Assembly (NCBI RefSeq): GCF_011386835.1
Contig: NC_088791.1
Span: 124,534,943 to 124,598,942 of the forward strand
Source: Chrysemys picta bellii
Taxonomy: Eukaryota; Chordata; Testudines; Emydidae
Direction of reading: 5' to 3'
DNA: 64,000 nt
Made by a program: the position numbers and the translations under genes. Shown one piece after another: positions 1 through 11,849 of this stretch. A model generated the notes under the pieces. That model did not search any database and was not told the origin of the DNA. It worked only from the letters and a program-made list of their open reading frames with translations. Each line of letters starts with the position of its first letter. Positions within the stretch are counted from its first letter, which is position 1.

Positions 1-634
1 AGTCTGAGAATTTATCCTATTTTGTTTTTTATCTTCAACCATCCTCCATGGCTTTTCTGAGAAATGTTGCATATTTCTTTGCTTTATTTTCCTGGTGTCT
101 TGTCTATATTAATGTATCTATGGACAACTCATGTTCCGCGCTGAATGGTCTGCAACCCTTTAATGAGTTGGATCAAAATATTGCTCCACCTAACATGTTA
201 TTTACTTTTCTGCAGCAGCCACTATGTGGCACTCCAAAGGAAAGTGACAACCTCCTCACCGTATTGCACCCAGCTATGTATTAGGCTGTGCATGGATGGG
301 TTGGAAACAGAATTCCTTTCTGACCTTCACGAGCAATTATTTTAACCTGGAAGTTGATTACTATTATCCTGGTCTTAGACTGCATAACTACAAATGTTAT
401 TAATGAACATAAAAGTATCCAATGCTCTTGCAAATTCAGCCACACAATTTAGATAACTTCCTATGACAGTATGACTATAATGCTGCAAAAAGGAGCATTT
501 CCTTTTATGGATTTTAAATGTATTTCCCTTTAACTTACAGATTTTGTTAAGTCGCTGTCAAGTTTGCATGGGGTATCGACAAGTGACCCAGCAAGAGCTG
601 CTACTGCCATGCCTGCAGTGATTCTCACTGTTAC
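1..634. other. MPPED1 intron or upstream sequence, nothing recognised
   Basis: No exon, repeat boundary or RNA gene could be recognised here. The short open frames lack codon structure and known motifs. Because MPPED1 exons begin at 5508 in mid-gene, this stretch is inferred to be intronic. Confidence 0.5.
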
Positions 635-647
635 ATTAGGTTTAGAG

Positions 648-1548
648 GTTTCAGAGTGGTAGCGTGTTAGTCTGAATCAGCAAAAAGAACAAGGAGTACT
701 TGTGGCACCTTAGAGACTAACACATTTATTTGGGCATAAGTTTTTGTGGGCTAAAACCCACTTCATCAGATGCATGCAGTAGAAAATACAGTAGGAAGAT
801 ATATATACACAGAGAACATGAAAAAATGGGTGTTGCCATACCAACTCCAACGAGACTAATCAATTAAGGTGGGCTATTATCAGCAGGAGAAAAAAAACTT
901 TTGTAGTGATAATCAGGATGGCCCATTTAAAACAGTAGGGGAAAAATTAGCCTGGGGAAATAGTTTTTACTTTGTGTAATGACCCATCCACTCCCAGTCT
1001 TTATTCAAGCCTAATTTAATGGTGTCCAGTTTGCATATTAAGTCCAGTTCTGCAGTTTCTCGTTGGAGTCTGTTTTTGAAGTTTTTTGGTTGAAGAATTG
1101 TGACTTCTAGGTCTGTAATTGAGTGACCAGGGAGGTTGAAGTGTTCTCCGACTGGTTTTTGAATGTTATAATTCTTGATGTCTGATTTCTGTCCATTTAT
1201 TCTTTTGCGTAGAGACTGTCCGGTTTGGCCAACATACATGGCAGGGGGGCATTGCTGGCACATGATGGCATATATCACATTGGCAGGTGAACGAGCCTCT
1301 GATGGTGTGGCTGATGTGATTATCATGACAAAAGTTTTTTCTCCTGCTGATAATAGCCCACCTTAATTGATTAGTATCATTAGAGTTGGTATAGCAACAC
1401 CCATTTTTTCATGTTCTCTGTGTATATATATCTTCCTACTGTATTTTCCATTGCATGCATCCGATGAAGTGGGTTTTAGCCCATGAAAGCTTATGCCCAA
1501 ATAAATTTGTTAGTCTCTAAGGTGCCACAAGTACTCTTCATTCTTTTT
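648..1548 (-). mobile_element. Penelope-like element (PLE) copy with inverted flanks
   Basis: A 901-bp insertion is bounded by an exact 13-bp direct repeat, attaggtttagag, at 635-647 and 1549-1561. The two ends (about 681-900 and 1330-1545) are inverted copies of one sequence containing gcaccttagagactaac and cacttcatc. Between them, on the - strand, lies a GIY-YIG endonuclease fragment. PLEs encode a reverse transcriptase followed by a GIY-YIG nuclease and often insert with partial inverted terminal copies, which fits. The reverse-transcriptase part is missing, so this copy is 5' truncated and cannot move by itself. The family naming rests on the nuclease motif and the inverted ends. Confidence 0.8.
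967..1326 (-). pseudogene. GIY-YIG endonuclease fragment of a Penelope-like element
   Basis: An open frame of 119 codons on the - strand. Near residues 18-45 it reads VIYAIMCQQCPPAMYVGQTG, matching the YxI...CxxC...MYVGQTG core of PLE-type GIY-YIG nucleases, followed by a basic stretch (SLRKRI) and an ExFNLPGHS segment typical of these proteins. In PLEs this domain nicks target DNA during target-primed reverse transcription. It has no reverse transcriptase upstream and sits inside the inverted flanks of the 648-1548 insertion. It is a 5' truncated relic whose frame happens to have stayed open, not a host gene. Confidence 0.8.
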
Positions 1549-1561
1549 ATTAGGTTTAGAG

Positions 1562-3771
1562 ACTCCCGTAATAGGTGGTTTCTGTCTGTTTAATGTCTCA
1601 GAGGACAACTACCCTCTTCTGTATGTGGTCCAAGAAAGGGTGCTGCAATGTGGCCTCTCAGGTTGAGTCCTGTTACTGATTATATCCCTCTTTTGAGCTG
1701 GTGCCTCATGAAATCATGTCCTCCTTTCTTCTCCCCTTTTCTTTTTCCCTTAAGTGTATGTCTTAATTCTGCCCACCATCCACTTTTCTCTTCTCCCTAT
1801 TCATCCCCTTCCTGTAGCAGAACAAATACCCTCCTGATCAACTGATGTTACAGAACTACAGAGATAAATTGGTGTGATTTTAAAAGTGCCAAAGGGATTC
1901 AGGAGCACAAGTCTCATTGACTTTGAACAGAATTGTGCTTCTGTGTCACTTAGGCCCTTCTGAAAATCCTACTCAGAGTCACTATTCTTCATTATTTGTA
2001 TCGTGGTAGTGCCTAGATGCCACAATCAGGATACGTGTTCCCCTTGTGCCAGACACTGTACACACATATTGGTAAGACAGTTCCCCAAGAGTTTACAATT
2101 ATCTGCAGTCATCGTACTCAGCCACCTGTTAATGAGGATATACCATATATTACTGGGTCATAATATACAGCAGTGTGAGAGACACTTACCTTTGATTAGG
2201 TCATATTGGAAATACAATAAAAATACTACAGCAAAAATAAGTTTCTTTTGAATATGTATTAATTTCATTTTTTTAAAAGTCAGTTTCCTACCATGTAAAG
2301 AATTAAGTTAAGGATTCTTTGGCTTCTCATCAAGCATTCTTTCCTTTTCTTCCTTTTTTTTTTTTTTTTTTTATAATCGATTTCATTTCACCTTTAAGTC
2401 TTCATCTGTAGCTGTCTGCGTGATTGTCTGTGACAAAGATTTATACTTTCCTGACAGTTGCAGAAACCTGTTTCAAATAACCAAACATAAAAAAAATCCC
2501 TACGATGAACTCTAATTGTTAGCTAGGTGTAATCAATTATTCTTAGTTTGTGTAGTCAGGTGTATATAATAAGCAGCAAACATATGGGAAGGATTCAGAA
2601 GGGTGATAATGCATGTAAACAAAAACATGTTCAACATGAATAATGCTTAATTTAATGGAGAAGTTAATTTCATGAATTTTTGTTTGTAAAGTTTTTGAAG
2701 TGGAAATACCTTTGCCTTCATGTTCACCACAGACGTTTTGACAATTAACTGTTTCAAACCATTGAAATAACAAAAACCTGGGTTATAATCTGCTTGGTAT
2801 GAAAAAGAGATTGAACTGGATTCTGAAAGATACAATTTCTCAACTCATTTTGACGTGTTAAGGAACTGCTATTATTTCCTGGAATAAATTTTAAACTGAC
2901 AGAGGACAAAAGTGACTAGCAGAGTCAAATATCAGAGTTTAATGAGGATCATCGGTGTCTGTAATTAAGTTGCATGTAACTGGATTTTCTGTGAAGATAT
3001 TTACACCAAAAGACCTGGGATAACGTTTTCAAAAATACCCTTTCTTAAACAGGACTTAAGCACTTAGAAGCCTAGATTCCATTGACTTTCAAGGAGAGAT
3101 TTCGGAGTGCCTTAGTCACTCTTAAAAATGGGACTTTTGAACCTGTCACTTACTCATTTCAGAAAATTTTACCCTTAGTCACAAAACCCTAAAATATACC
3201 AAGACCAACTTTTAAAAATAGGCACCGAAATGCAAACATGTGGGTGTCCGAATCTGCCATTAGGCTGGTATCTATCCATTTTGCATGCAGTGCACTCTTC
3301 CAACTGAGTGCTCCATTTCTGGTCTCATTGAAATAAATGGCTTAACTCCTTGTTAGCCATGTTGGAGCAGGCCCCCTGTACCATAATTTGAAAACTGCAT
3401 CCAGTACATGTATGTCTCTGGCTCATCCTTATTCTCTCAGCCCTGTATATATGCAATATATCACAACACCCTTGAAATGTACCTATGGAAATGTGCAATA
3501 GGCACATAATGCAAACGGAAGGATAAATAAATCTAAAGAATAGTACAAAATTGTGTATGTTTTAGGTACCCCAAATTGGAGGCAACATCTTATGATAGTG
3601 GCAGAGATGTGGCAGCACAAAACAATTAGATCATTCCAAACCAACAGAAATTAACTAAATTATTCCAATTTGCACTGCAGAATAGCATTTCCCTGCACAA
3701 CTCTGGACTCTTTGCTCTTCCATCTTTCACACAGGTATACAGGAGATGATGTTTTCACACTTCAAGTGTCA
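1562..3771. other. Non-coding MPPED1 intron with old repeats
   Basis: No exon recognised. It contains an L2 tail (listed separately), a T-run at about 2357-2375, and near 3045-3135 a decayed copy of the palindromic 'cacttagaagcctag...ccattgactttcaa' repeat that recurs in the window. Confidence 0.45.
1991..2107 (-). repeat. L2-type LINE 3' tail, antisense
   Basis: Contains diverged versions of attatttgtat...gtagtgcctag...ccacaatcagga...gccagacactgtacac...gagtttacaat. This is the reverse complement of the tail seen at the end of the + strand L2 copy near 56800-56920. Old and diverged. Confidence 0.6.
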
Positions 3772-3779
3772 CATCCTGG

Positions 3780-3959
3780 CAGGGCTGACGAGAGGGGGGA
3801 GAAGCCGCTACAAATTACCGGGGCCCGGCGGTCCGGAAGGGGACCTGGGGCCCGGCTTTCCCCCCCCCCCCTCGTCGGCCCTGTTTAGCCAGTCCGCCCT
3901 TGCTGGGGGGCCCGAAAAAATTTTTTCACCGGGGCCCGAACCCGCTCTTGGCGGCCCTG
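3780..3959. mobile_element. Short non-autonomous hAT element
   Basis: A 180-bp GC-rich insertion beginning cagggctgacgag and ending cggccctg, flanked by exact 8-bp duplications catcctgg (3772-3779 and 3960-3967). Terminal CAGGG/CCCTG and an 8-bp TSD are diagnostic of hAT. There is no coding capacity. Confidence 0.85.
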
Positions 3960-3967
3960 CATCCTGG

Positions 3968-5507
3968 TTAGGTTACACTATCGCTTTGAAGAAAGTACCA
4001 TGATTTAGTGAACAATTAGCATCCCTTCTGAAATGATGTTCGTTTATAAATACAATTTGATGTCCAGACTGGGCATTTAGGTTTCATTGTAAAATAACTT
4101 TAACAAAAACCCTGCATCCCATACAGGCAAATACAACAGTCACACATGCATGCCTCTGCAAAGGGGCCAGCAGAGACTTTGGGAGGAGGTACAATGATCC
4201 TGGCAGTTTCATGAGATTTCCCAAAAGCAACAAGGTGAGGGCTGGATTATGGCCCCACTATCCTTTTGTGTTTGCCAGTTGAGCTCAGCTGCTGAATGTT
4301 GGAGTTTCTGCCCCGGCATGTGCTCCCACAGGCTCTTCAGGAATTCAGACCAACTCAGCCACAATGCCTCCAGGGATTCCTGCTGCAGTGTGGTCTCTGC
4401 TCATTCCCCCACCTAACATGGGCCCATGTTCAAAGCTGCCATATAGTCTTGGATATTTAATAATATGATAATTTTAATCACATTTCCAGCCTCCAGCCCA
4501 ACCAAGACCATTGTCTGGAGCCAGTTCCTTGTCTCATCAGGTCAATGGAAAGTCCCAATGACTTAACTGGGAGTTAGATCAGTCTCCTGTTGGTACAGAT
4601 GTGGATACAGTTTTTAGTATAATTTTAACACTTTGGTGCCATTAATAAAGGAGTATTTTTAGTGCTCTCTGTTCAGATTTGCTGTTATTTCTGCTTTCTG
4701 AAGTAGCCGATAGGGCTGGTAAAGAAAATTGTCATTTTTTTTAATGGAAAAATTGGGTTTGCAACTAAATGTAACTTTAACAAAGTGCCTGCTTTCCTTG
4801 AAATTTTTTTATTTTTTCATACAGGCAAAAACAAAAAATGGAAACCAAAACCATTTTTGTTTTTTTAATTAAAAAGTCAACATTTTTTAGGGAGAAGTAA
4901 AAATATTTTTACAAGCAGATGTAGTAGGCAATCATTTTAATGTATGAAAATGGAAATATCTAACCCCCAATGCCAGTATGTTTTGGTTTAATAATTAGCA
5001 ACACCAAAGACATTACATAAGTTAAGATCAAAATATTCAGTGCTTAAAATTTGCACTGACTCTAGATTTAAAAGCCTAAATGTGGGTTTAGAGGCCTAGC
5101 TTTAGGCACTAGTTTTGAACATTTTGCTCTAAGCTTCTTAAAATGTAGCAGGGATGGATAAAAGAGTGTTTGCCTTAAATAGAGCAAATATGGTTTAATT
5201 GTTTTTAATTTAAAATCTCTTGCAAGGATCTTTCCTTTAAAAAGGAAATATTGGCAAGAATAACTCTAATCCCATCCTTTTGGATCAACTGTTTTTTCAT
5301 TCCTCAAATATTTTTCATTCCCCCTCCACTAAGCAATGAAGATGTTCATTTTAATAGATTATTCTGTGGCCACTTACTAGAAACTAAGAGAGACGTTAAA
5401 ATCCAGGAATGATTTTGCATCTTCCAGGTATAAAGTTTCACAGATAACGTGACTCCTTTCTCTCTCCTTTTAAATCTATGTTTATTAATCTTTCTTCTTC
5501 TTCAAAG
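3968..5507. other. MPPED1 intron, AT-rich
   Basis: No recognisable exon or bounded repeat. Base composition turns AT-rich after about 4600. The polypyrimidine tract (tttcttcttcttcaaag) leads directly into the exon at 5508. Confidence 0.5.
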
Positions 5508-5621
5508 GTTTTCTAGACTGGGTTCCTAAGAAAATGCAGAGGGTAGGATGTGTTGAGCTGCTGAACACAGTCCAGAGACGAATACAGCCACGACTTCATG
5601 TTTTTGGACATATCCATGAAG
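5508..5621 (+). CDS. MPPED1: MPPED1 penultimate coding exon
   Basis: This exon encodes part of the metallophosphoesterase domain of MPPED1, a brain-expressed member of the calcineurin-like phosphoesterase superfamily. It is 114 bp long and is read as 2 nt, then 37 codons, then 1 nt. The acceptor is tttcttcttcttcaaag|GT and the donor GAAG|GTCAGC. The translation starts FLDWVPKKMQRVG and ends HVFGHIHE. The GHIH is the GHxH metal-binding motif near the end of the fold. The split glycine at the 5' edge fits the ...PPLG|F junction known from vertebrate MPPED1, and the split glycine at the 3' edge is completed by GC at the start of the next exon. MPPED2 is the paralogue. DWVPKKMQRVG followed by the C-terminal exon ending DLPTPRN favours MPPED1. 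The preceding exon was not found. Confidence 0.95.
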
Positions 5622-5816
5622 GTCAGCAAGCTTGTCTCTCTCTGATTTTTAAAACCAACTGCACCCAAGTCACTGCACAGTATGGCCAACATTTTCAAAC
5701 TTGAGTTGTTAAGGATAGGCACCTAAATTAATGGACACTTCTGAAAGTCAGGCCACTTGTTTAGGTGAATAAGCTGCATATGAGTGTCTAACATTCAAGT
5801 ATGAATATTTGGGCCT

Positions 5817-6080
5817 TGGCATCTCTGTTTCAATTTCCATATCTGTGAAATGGGGATTATACCTACAGTTCCATATGAACTACTGATCCAGTTGGTTCAA
5901 AACAAGGGTAGAGGTCTACTAGGTGACTACAAGTTAGGATTGCGGGATTCTATTTGTTGCTCCTTACTGAATCACTGTGTGACTTTGGGGAAATCATGTA
6001 ATCTCTCGGCATCTCACTTTCTCTCTAAAATCCTTAGGGATTTCTAAGGTTTAATTACTGAGATCCTGGGTTAGAAGGGT
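5817..6080 (+). repeat. MIR/CORE-SINE-like fragments
   Basis: Two pieces resemble the MIR core. One is tttcaatttccatatctgtgaaatggggatta near 5829-5860. The other is cactgtgtgactttgggg followed by aatcatgtaatctctcggc near 5970-6015. Both are in the + sense but not in consensus order, so they are probably two old copies. Confidence 0.55.
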
Positions 6081-6386
6081 CTAAATAAATACAAAGCTAA
6101 AATGAGGCTCCATAAAACTCTAGAGGTTCCTCCCACTCTTCATCCTAATACATGGTACATGCACAAATTATCTCATCAGCGAGTTCAGGATTCTCCAGCA
6201 ACCTGAGACACTATCGTTTCTTCAATGTTTGTGTGAGTGTGTGTGTCAGAGCACTAGGGAGTCATCACTGGCTCTGTGAGGGTAAGATTTTTTTTTAACA
6301 GGTTAAATGTTCAGTGCACAGACCCACCAAGGAAGTTCTCTCAACCATTTGGCATTCAATTGGGGAATGAACTCCCTTCTTATAAA

Positions 6387-6572
6387 AACAACAAGGAGTC
6401 TGGTGGCACCTTAAAGACTAACAGATTTATTTGGGCATAAGCTTTTGTGGGTAAAAACCTCACTTCTTCGGATGCATAGAGTGCAAGTTACAGATGCAGG
6501 CGTTGTAAGGTGCCACCAGACTCCTTGTTGTTTTTGTAGATACAGACTAACATGGCTACCCCCTGATACTTG
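6387..6572 (-). mobile_element. Penelope-derived repeat with inverted ends
   Basis: A 186-bp insertion with an exact 16-bp direct repeat, actcccttcttataaa, at 6371-6386 and 6573-6588. Its two ends are inverted: aacaaggagtctggtggcacctt on the left and aaggtgccaccagactccttgtt on the right. The unit is related to the ends of the 648-1548 element (gactaacagatttatttgggcataagc). It has no coding sequence. Confidence 0.8.
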
Positions 6573-7948
6573 ACTCCCTTCTTATAAATCATTAACTGGG
6601 ATCAGTCTTACTCCCATTGAAGTCAATGGTCGTGGGATCATATTAACAATCAAAGAAAAGGGGAAAGAATACATCTTATGGTGTTTACTCATATCTTGCA
6701 AGGTGTACAGCCTAGAGTACAAGCACTGCCTATTCCTTGCGATGATAAGGCTGTCACTAGGTGATTTCTAAAGTGCTGTCAAATGTACAAAGTAAACAAA
6801 TTGAATGCACAGAGAGAATGACTCTTCTCTAGATCACTTTCAGGTATAGCAGTCTTAGAGGTTACTTATAAGACTGTGTGAACAATTTTCAGACAAAACC
6901 CATTTTAAAATTGACATTATCCCTTTAGTTTATTATAGGCCAAGTAAATTTAAACTTGGTGTAAATGACCTGTTGTAAGCTCCTGTGAGGTAAATAGAGT
7001 TGCATCTGCTTACCCCATGTCTGAATTTGGCTCACCAAAGAAAAAACTGTTGACTCTCAAAGAATGGTAACTTATTTAGTTACCATTTCAGTCGCAGTAC
7101 GTAGCAGAGTTAAGAGACAGGGAGTTCTTGTAAACTATCATAATTCAGAGAAAACAAATGGGAAACTGCCAAGCCTGTTTTGCTGTGGGATGGTAAAACT
7201 CCTCAGAGAAGAATTCCCAAGTAAGTTCTCACAGACAGCCTCTGCAAATGAATGTGCTCTTTGCAAAGTGAGTGCATGGTATGAACAGATGATATCCTCC
7301 CCTGACTAAACACAGCTACATCTACAGCAGTCATCTGCTAAATATCCAGGAGGAATAAAGAACTGACTGTTTCCTCCCCACTTCCTCCTCTGAACTGCTG
7401 CTACTGCCAAAAATGCCCCACCTGTCACCATGACAGGCAGCCTACAGTAATGTCATCTAAAATCCTATTTCCCATGTTCCTGCCAGGGCTCAGGTGGGGT
7501 CGTGATACAGGAGTCTCCATGATAGGAATGAAAAGTGCAATGTTATAAATCGTGCACAAAAATTAACATTTTAGTAACTGGGTACCATGGTGATTGGGTG
7601 TTTTAAGAACTTGGAGAGGGAGAGAGAACATTCTGAAACTTCCCCTAGCAATGTTAACTGCAATTCATGTTTATGTTCTGTGGTTCATGTTTCACAACCA
7701 ACGATTGTTCGGTGGCAAACCACAAATGATTGGGAGAAATCTCTGTGACAGGAACCTGACAGAGTTTTCATCCTTGCTGAAGTCCTCTTGTAAGGTTTTC
7801 CATGAGCAGACTGCAGTTGGACCCACAGTTTGTAGCATTGAGTTTGTTGACTTTTTAAAGAAAATAAAAGAATCTGCTGTTATTTCATGGAGTTTGTGGC
7901 CCAAGAGAGTGTACATAGGCTGGACTCAATCCCCACTGAAGTCTATGA

Positions 7949-8205
7949 GGGTATGTCTACACTGCAGCGGGGGGCAAGCCTCCCAGCCCAAGTAGACAGC
8001 TTGGCTTGAGCTAGCACACTAAAAATAGCAGTGTGGCTGGTGTGGCTCCAGTGGACACTCAACCAGTCAAGCGAGCTCAGACTCAGGGGGTCAGGTCACC
8101 ACTGCCTGAGCTGCCACAGCCACACTGCTGTGTTTGGTGCACTCACTTGAGCCCCACTAGTGCAAGTGTTTATTCGGCTCACTCCCAACTGCAGTGTAGA
8201 CATGA
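7949..8205. mobile_element. Harbinger-type MITE
   Basis: Begins gggtatgtctacactgcag and ends ctgcagtgtagacatgac, an inverted pair whose gtctacact core is the same as that of the Harbinger element at 23087-28675. It interrupts an old palindromic repeat (cccactgaagtctatg on the left, ccattgacgtcaatggg on the right). The TSD is not clear because the outer bases have diverged. Non-coding. Confidence 0.65.
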
Positions 8206-9140
8206 CATGGGAGTGTTGCCATTGACGTCAATGGGAGCTCAGTCAGGCACTTAGGTAATTACATGTACATGCCTAGAACTTCTCCAGTATGTTTAAGTGT
8301 ACAACAACACACATTGGATCCAATCAAGTTCCCACTGAAGGGATTTGGAATGTCACCATTATCTTCAGTGGCAGTAGGATAGAGCCCATTAAAGACAGTT
8401 TCTAGTGAGCACATAGTTTTCAGATATTCAAACCTTGACATCAAACCGAGTTTTTTCATGCTAAGCCATGGCATACCTATATCCATGCCAAGTTGCGGAT
8501 TTCATGCTTCTGCTGGTTTTGCTGAAGCCCAGTTGATTTTTTTTTCTTTTCATAAGTGATTAGAATTCTTTTATAATGGAAAAAATATGTTCATTTTTCC
8601 ATAAGTCCAAAAAATGTTTCACTCAGCGTTTCTTTAAAAAAAAACAAAAAATTATCTTTGAGCAGAAACCAAGCCTAGGAAATATCAGCCCCAAAAGGTG
8701 ACGGTTTCGACAAGTTCTGAATGTGAGATTTCCAACAAATCAGGGATTTGAGTGTGTTAAAGCCTGAAGTACAGCCTAGCTCCCACCCTCTTCTAAAACG
8801 GGAGAGAGAATATTTTTTAAAACTGATTTTCAAAGAGAAATATTAAAGTTACTAAACTTTTTTGTGAAGACTTCACATTTCAGTGGCTACAATATCACGC
8901 TACGTGTACACGCTGGAGAGTTCTCTTTGGCTTTCTTTTACAATCTAAAAGGATGCACAAATTCTTCTGTTACACAGGTATTATTACTACTCTCATGGAA
9001 GCTTCACTAGTATGACAGAGAGCAGAATATGGCCCTGTTAAATCCTTGAGCGTTTGGATGTAGCACTATTCAATGCCACTTCCATTTGTGGCAATATATG
9101 AGTGAATAATAGTAGTAACTAGAACTTGTTTTCTTTGTAG

Positions 9141-9259
9141 GCTATGGGGTAATGGCTGATGGAACTACTACCTATGTGAATGCGTCAGTGTGCACTGTGA
9201 ATTACCAGCCTCTCAATCCACCTATAGTTATTGATTTACCTACTCCAAGGAACACATGA
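9141..9259 (+). CDS. MPPED1: MPPED1 last coding exon with stop
   Basis: The exon follows acceptor ttgttttctttgtag|GC. It completes the glycine split across the intron and then encodes 38 residues beginning YGVMADGTTTYVNASV and ending DLPTPRNT, with the TGA at 9257-9259. This is the conserved C-terminal strand segment of the MPPED1/MPPED2 phosphoesterase fold. The ending PTPRN(T/S) is characteristic of MPPED1. Together with the exon at 5508 it gives the last 76 residues or so of a protein of about 326 residues. There is no frameshift or stop. The nearby EFCAB6 3' end in convergent orientation is the expected neighbour. Confidence 0.96.
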
Positions 9260-11830
9260 TTGTTATAGGAATTTAATGATGTACCCATCACACAAGCAAT
9301 TTTCTATTGCTGGCTAAGAAACATGATGATGAACTGTTCAATGAAGAAGCAAAGACCCTTTTTTTTTTCTTTTAATTCTTCACAACCAAATTTGAGTGAT
9401 GAAAATGAATGGGAAGCAGACATTTTAGTGCCAATATCTGCCAGAAGCCGATTAAGGACTTTAAAATTTCAGCATTAAAATACTAGTGAATGCATTCCAC
9501 GTATATATCGAGTAGGGAACTGGGGGTTTTTTTATATCTACCATATATTGAACTTATTAAAAGTATAAAGTCTTTTCAAAGGCGTGTTTCTTAAAGAATG
9601 TTTACAGTTTAAACGTGAATGTTTAGACTAGGGTGTAACCATTTAAAATATTTTCCAATGAGTATTTGGTAAAATCAAATCATGTTGATATTTTTGCTGA
9701 ATAATATGGCAAATATGAAAAGAGTACAAGAATACACAAGTACTGTATTGAACCAATTAAAAGAAGCCAGTTATTATTGCAAATCCTTCTGAAGTTTGTG
9801 CACTTGCATGCTTTCAAAGCCAGTGCAGGAGAAGGTCCTAATCGCTGTTCTGTAATGCAGTCGCAACACATCTGGCATTACAGATGGAAGAGGAAATAGT
9901 GCATACTGCCAGTGAGTGGTAAACAGCTGAATGTTCTAGAAGGAAGATGGTGTTAAATGCAGTACAAACTCAGGCATTTGTAAGCTCTGAAAAATATCAT
10001 TTCCCTTTTTTTCTTTAAAGAGTTCCATGTGGTTTAACATGAGAGCTGATCTGTGATTGGATTTAAAATAAAATAGGAAAGCTGTGATGTTCAGCAGTGG
10101 TTTTAAAAGGTAGCCTAGCGGGACTGTTTGGTTTAAAGAACTGGTAAAGGGATGGGCAGCCTCTCATAAGGCCACTGCTTTGAATTTGGCCCAGGTTGGG
10201 AATGATTAAAAGTCTGAGCTAATTCATCCCTGGGTTAACGCCCTTGACTTTGATGGAGTTACCCCAAGGATGGCCCTTTACCTTCTAATAGCTGTTCAGC
10301 AGCATGGATGAAATGAATGGCGAGCTAACTGCAATTCGTCCAGGCCAGGTGTCCACATCACAAGCCCCATCGTTTGCCTCCTTGTGAACAGTGGTAGTAG
10401 AGACCAAGAACTAAATGAACCCAGGCGACTGAAATCTTTTTTAACCCCTTGATACAGCCCATCCAGATGTGAGAACTAGCACTGCTCATGCTCTGTGTCT
10501 ATGGATTCACAGAGGAGTTGAGTTGGCAGAGTTTTCATTCCAGCACTTTACACTAGCCCAAAAATTCACTTTAAAAAGCAAACCATGAAGTATTTTAACC
10601 CCCCAAATATGCCCTAAAGGAAAAGGGGCCTCTGTCCTGACCTTACCCAATTTCTCCAACTTCAAAGAAAGCAAAAGGAGACCTCTTGCCTTAACTGCGA
10701 TTATCTGGGTATGATACTTTGGATATGGATTTTCAGAATTGTGGTACTAACAGGCTCTATGTGTTAAATAACCTTCACACACATTAGGCAAAGCTCATGG
10801 GTGAGGCATTCAGACACCGATGCTGGAGAAAAAAAACATGCATGTACCCAGTGCATGTGCAGAGCCCACATTTGCACACACAGATTATGTAATTGTGCAT
10901 GTTAGTGCCCTTTTGCACGCACACTCACTCAATATGAAGACATAAATGTGAGCTTTGCATGTAGCAGCTGTATGTACATTATTCACATGCACAACTAGGG
11001 CCACTATTTCTGAAAGCTTGAGCCTCAAAGTCAAATCTGGGAGGGACACTAGGTTCATTTCCAATGCTTCATATGTGCAAAAACTCTTCCCCCACCTGGT
11101 GCTGGGAAGCAATTAAGTTTGAGCCTAGTAACTTTATCCAAACTGGTATGCCCAAAAACATGACATGCCACAAAGCTCTCATTTCTTGTAAGCTGTTCAG
11201 TGAATTAGGAACTAACATGGTTTGCTGCTCTTTGCTGAAACTAAAAAGCAAACAGTGGGTCCCATCCTGTAACCCTTTCTTATGTGAATGGTTTATATGC
11301 ACGTGAGCGGTCTGCAGTAGATTTACATGGGACTATTTTTGCAAGAACTGTTTGTGTAAGGGTTGTAGGATCAGCCCACATCAGCAAGGCTGGAAGTTAA
11401 TAGCCTATTACTGATTTTGACCATCAATGGGAAGAAAAATGATAGTGTGTCGTTAGACTAAAAGTGTCTTAACCAGTCACAATTCAAGTGTTTTATGAAA
11501 CAAGTGTGGCAGGAAACTGGCTGTATGTTAAAGAAGTCTGAAATGTTTACATTCACTCTCAGCACTTGTCACTAAAATGTTAAGGGGGGGAGCTTTTATT
11601 AGCTGCAACAATATTTCTATGTCAACCATAAAACATGCTCTTAACAAAAAAAATTTCCTAAGGTATCTTCAAAATACTATGTATTTTATGTGAAAAAATT
11701 ATTTGAAAGCAGCTGTTACTTTAAAGGTTATCATTAAAAGACTTGCGGCATGAAAGCTTAAAGGTTATTTAATCATTTTGGCATAACTTGATGTTGTAAT
11801 TTTTTTGTCAAGCATGTTAGACAAATAAAA
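9260..11830 (+). other. MPPED1: Probable MPPED1 3' UTR
   Basis: About 2.6 kb after the MPPED1 stop contains no bounded transposon, unlike the sequence beyond it. Candidate poly(A) signals are AATAAA at 10067-10072 and 11824-11829. The last is followed within 12 bp by an A-run at 11836-11847. A diverged palindromic repeat (ttgactttgatggagtt) lies near 10250. The extent is inferred; only transcript data can fix it. Confidence 0.5.
11824..11829 (+). promoter_or_regulatory. MPPED1: Candidate poly(A) signal of MPPED1
   Basis: Canonical AATAAA in acaaataaaatcttc, the most distal signal before the first bounded transposon. A genomic A-run follows, so a processed-tail origin cannot be excluded. Confidence 0.45.
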
Positions 11831-11849
11831 TCTTCAAAAAAAAAAAAAC

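Larger units (their letters stand above)
5622..9140 (+). other. MPPED1: Last MPPED1 intron
   Basis: A 3,519-bp intron between the two recognised MPPED1 exons, GT at 5622 and AG at 9139-9140. It carries MIR-like fragments, a Penelope-derived repeat and a Harbinger-type MITE (listed separately). Stretches 6589-7948 and 8206-9120 show nothing further that I can name. Confidence 0.85.

Noticed and set aside
7594..7995. 133-codon open frame on the + strand
   Set aside because: Runs into the MITE at 7949, has no motif, and lies inside an MPPED1 intron without splice signals.
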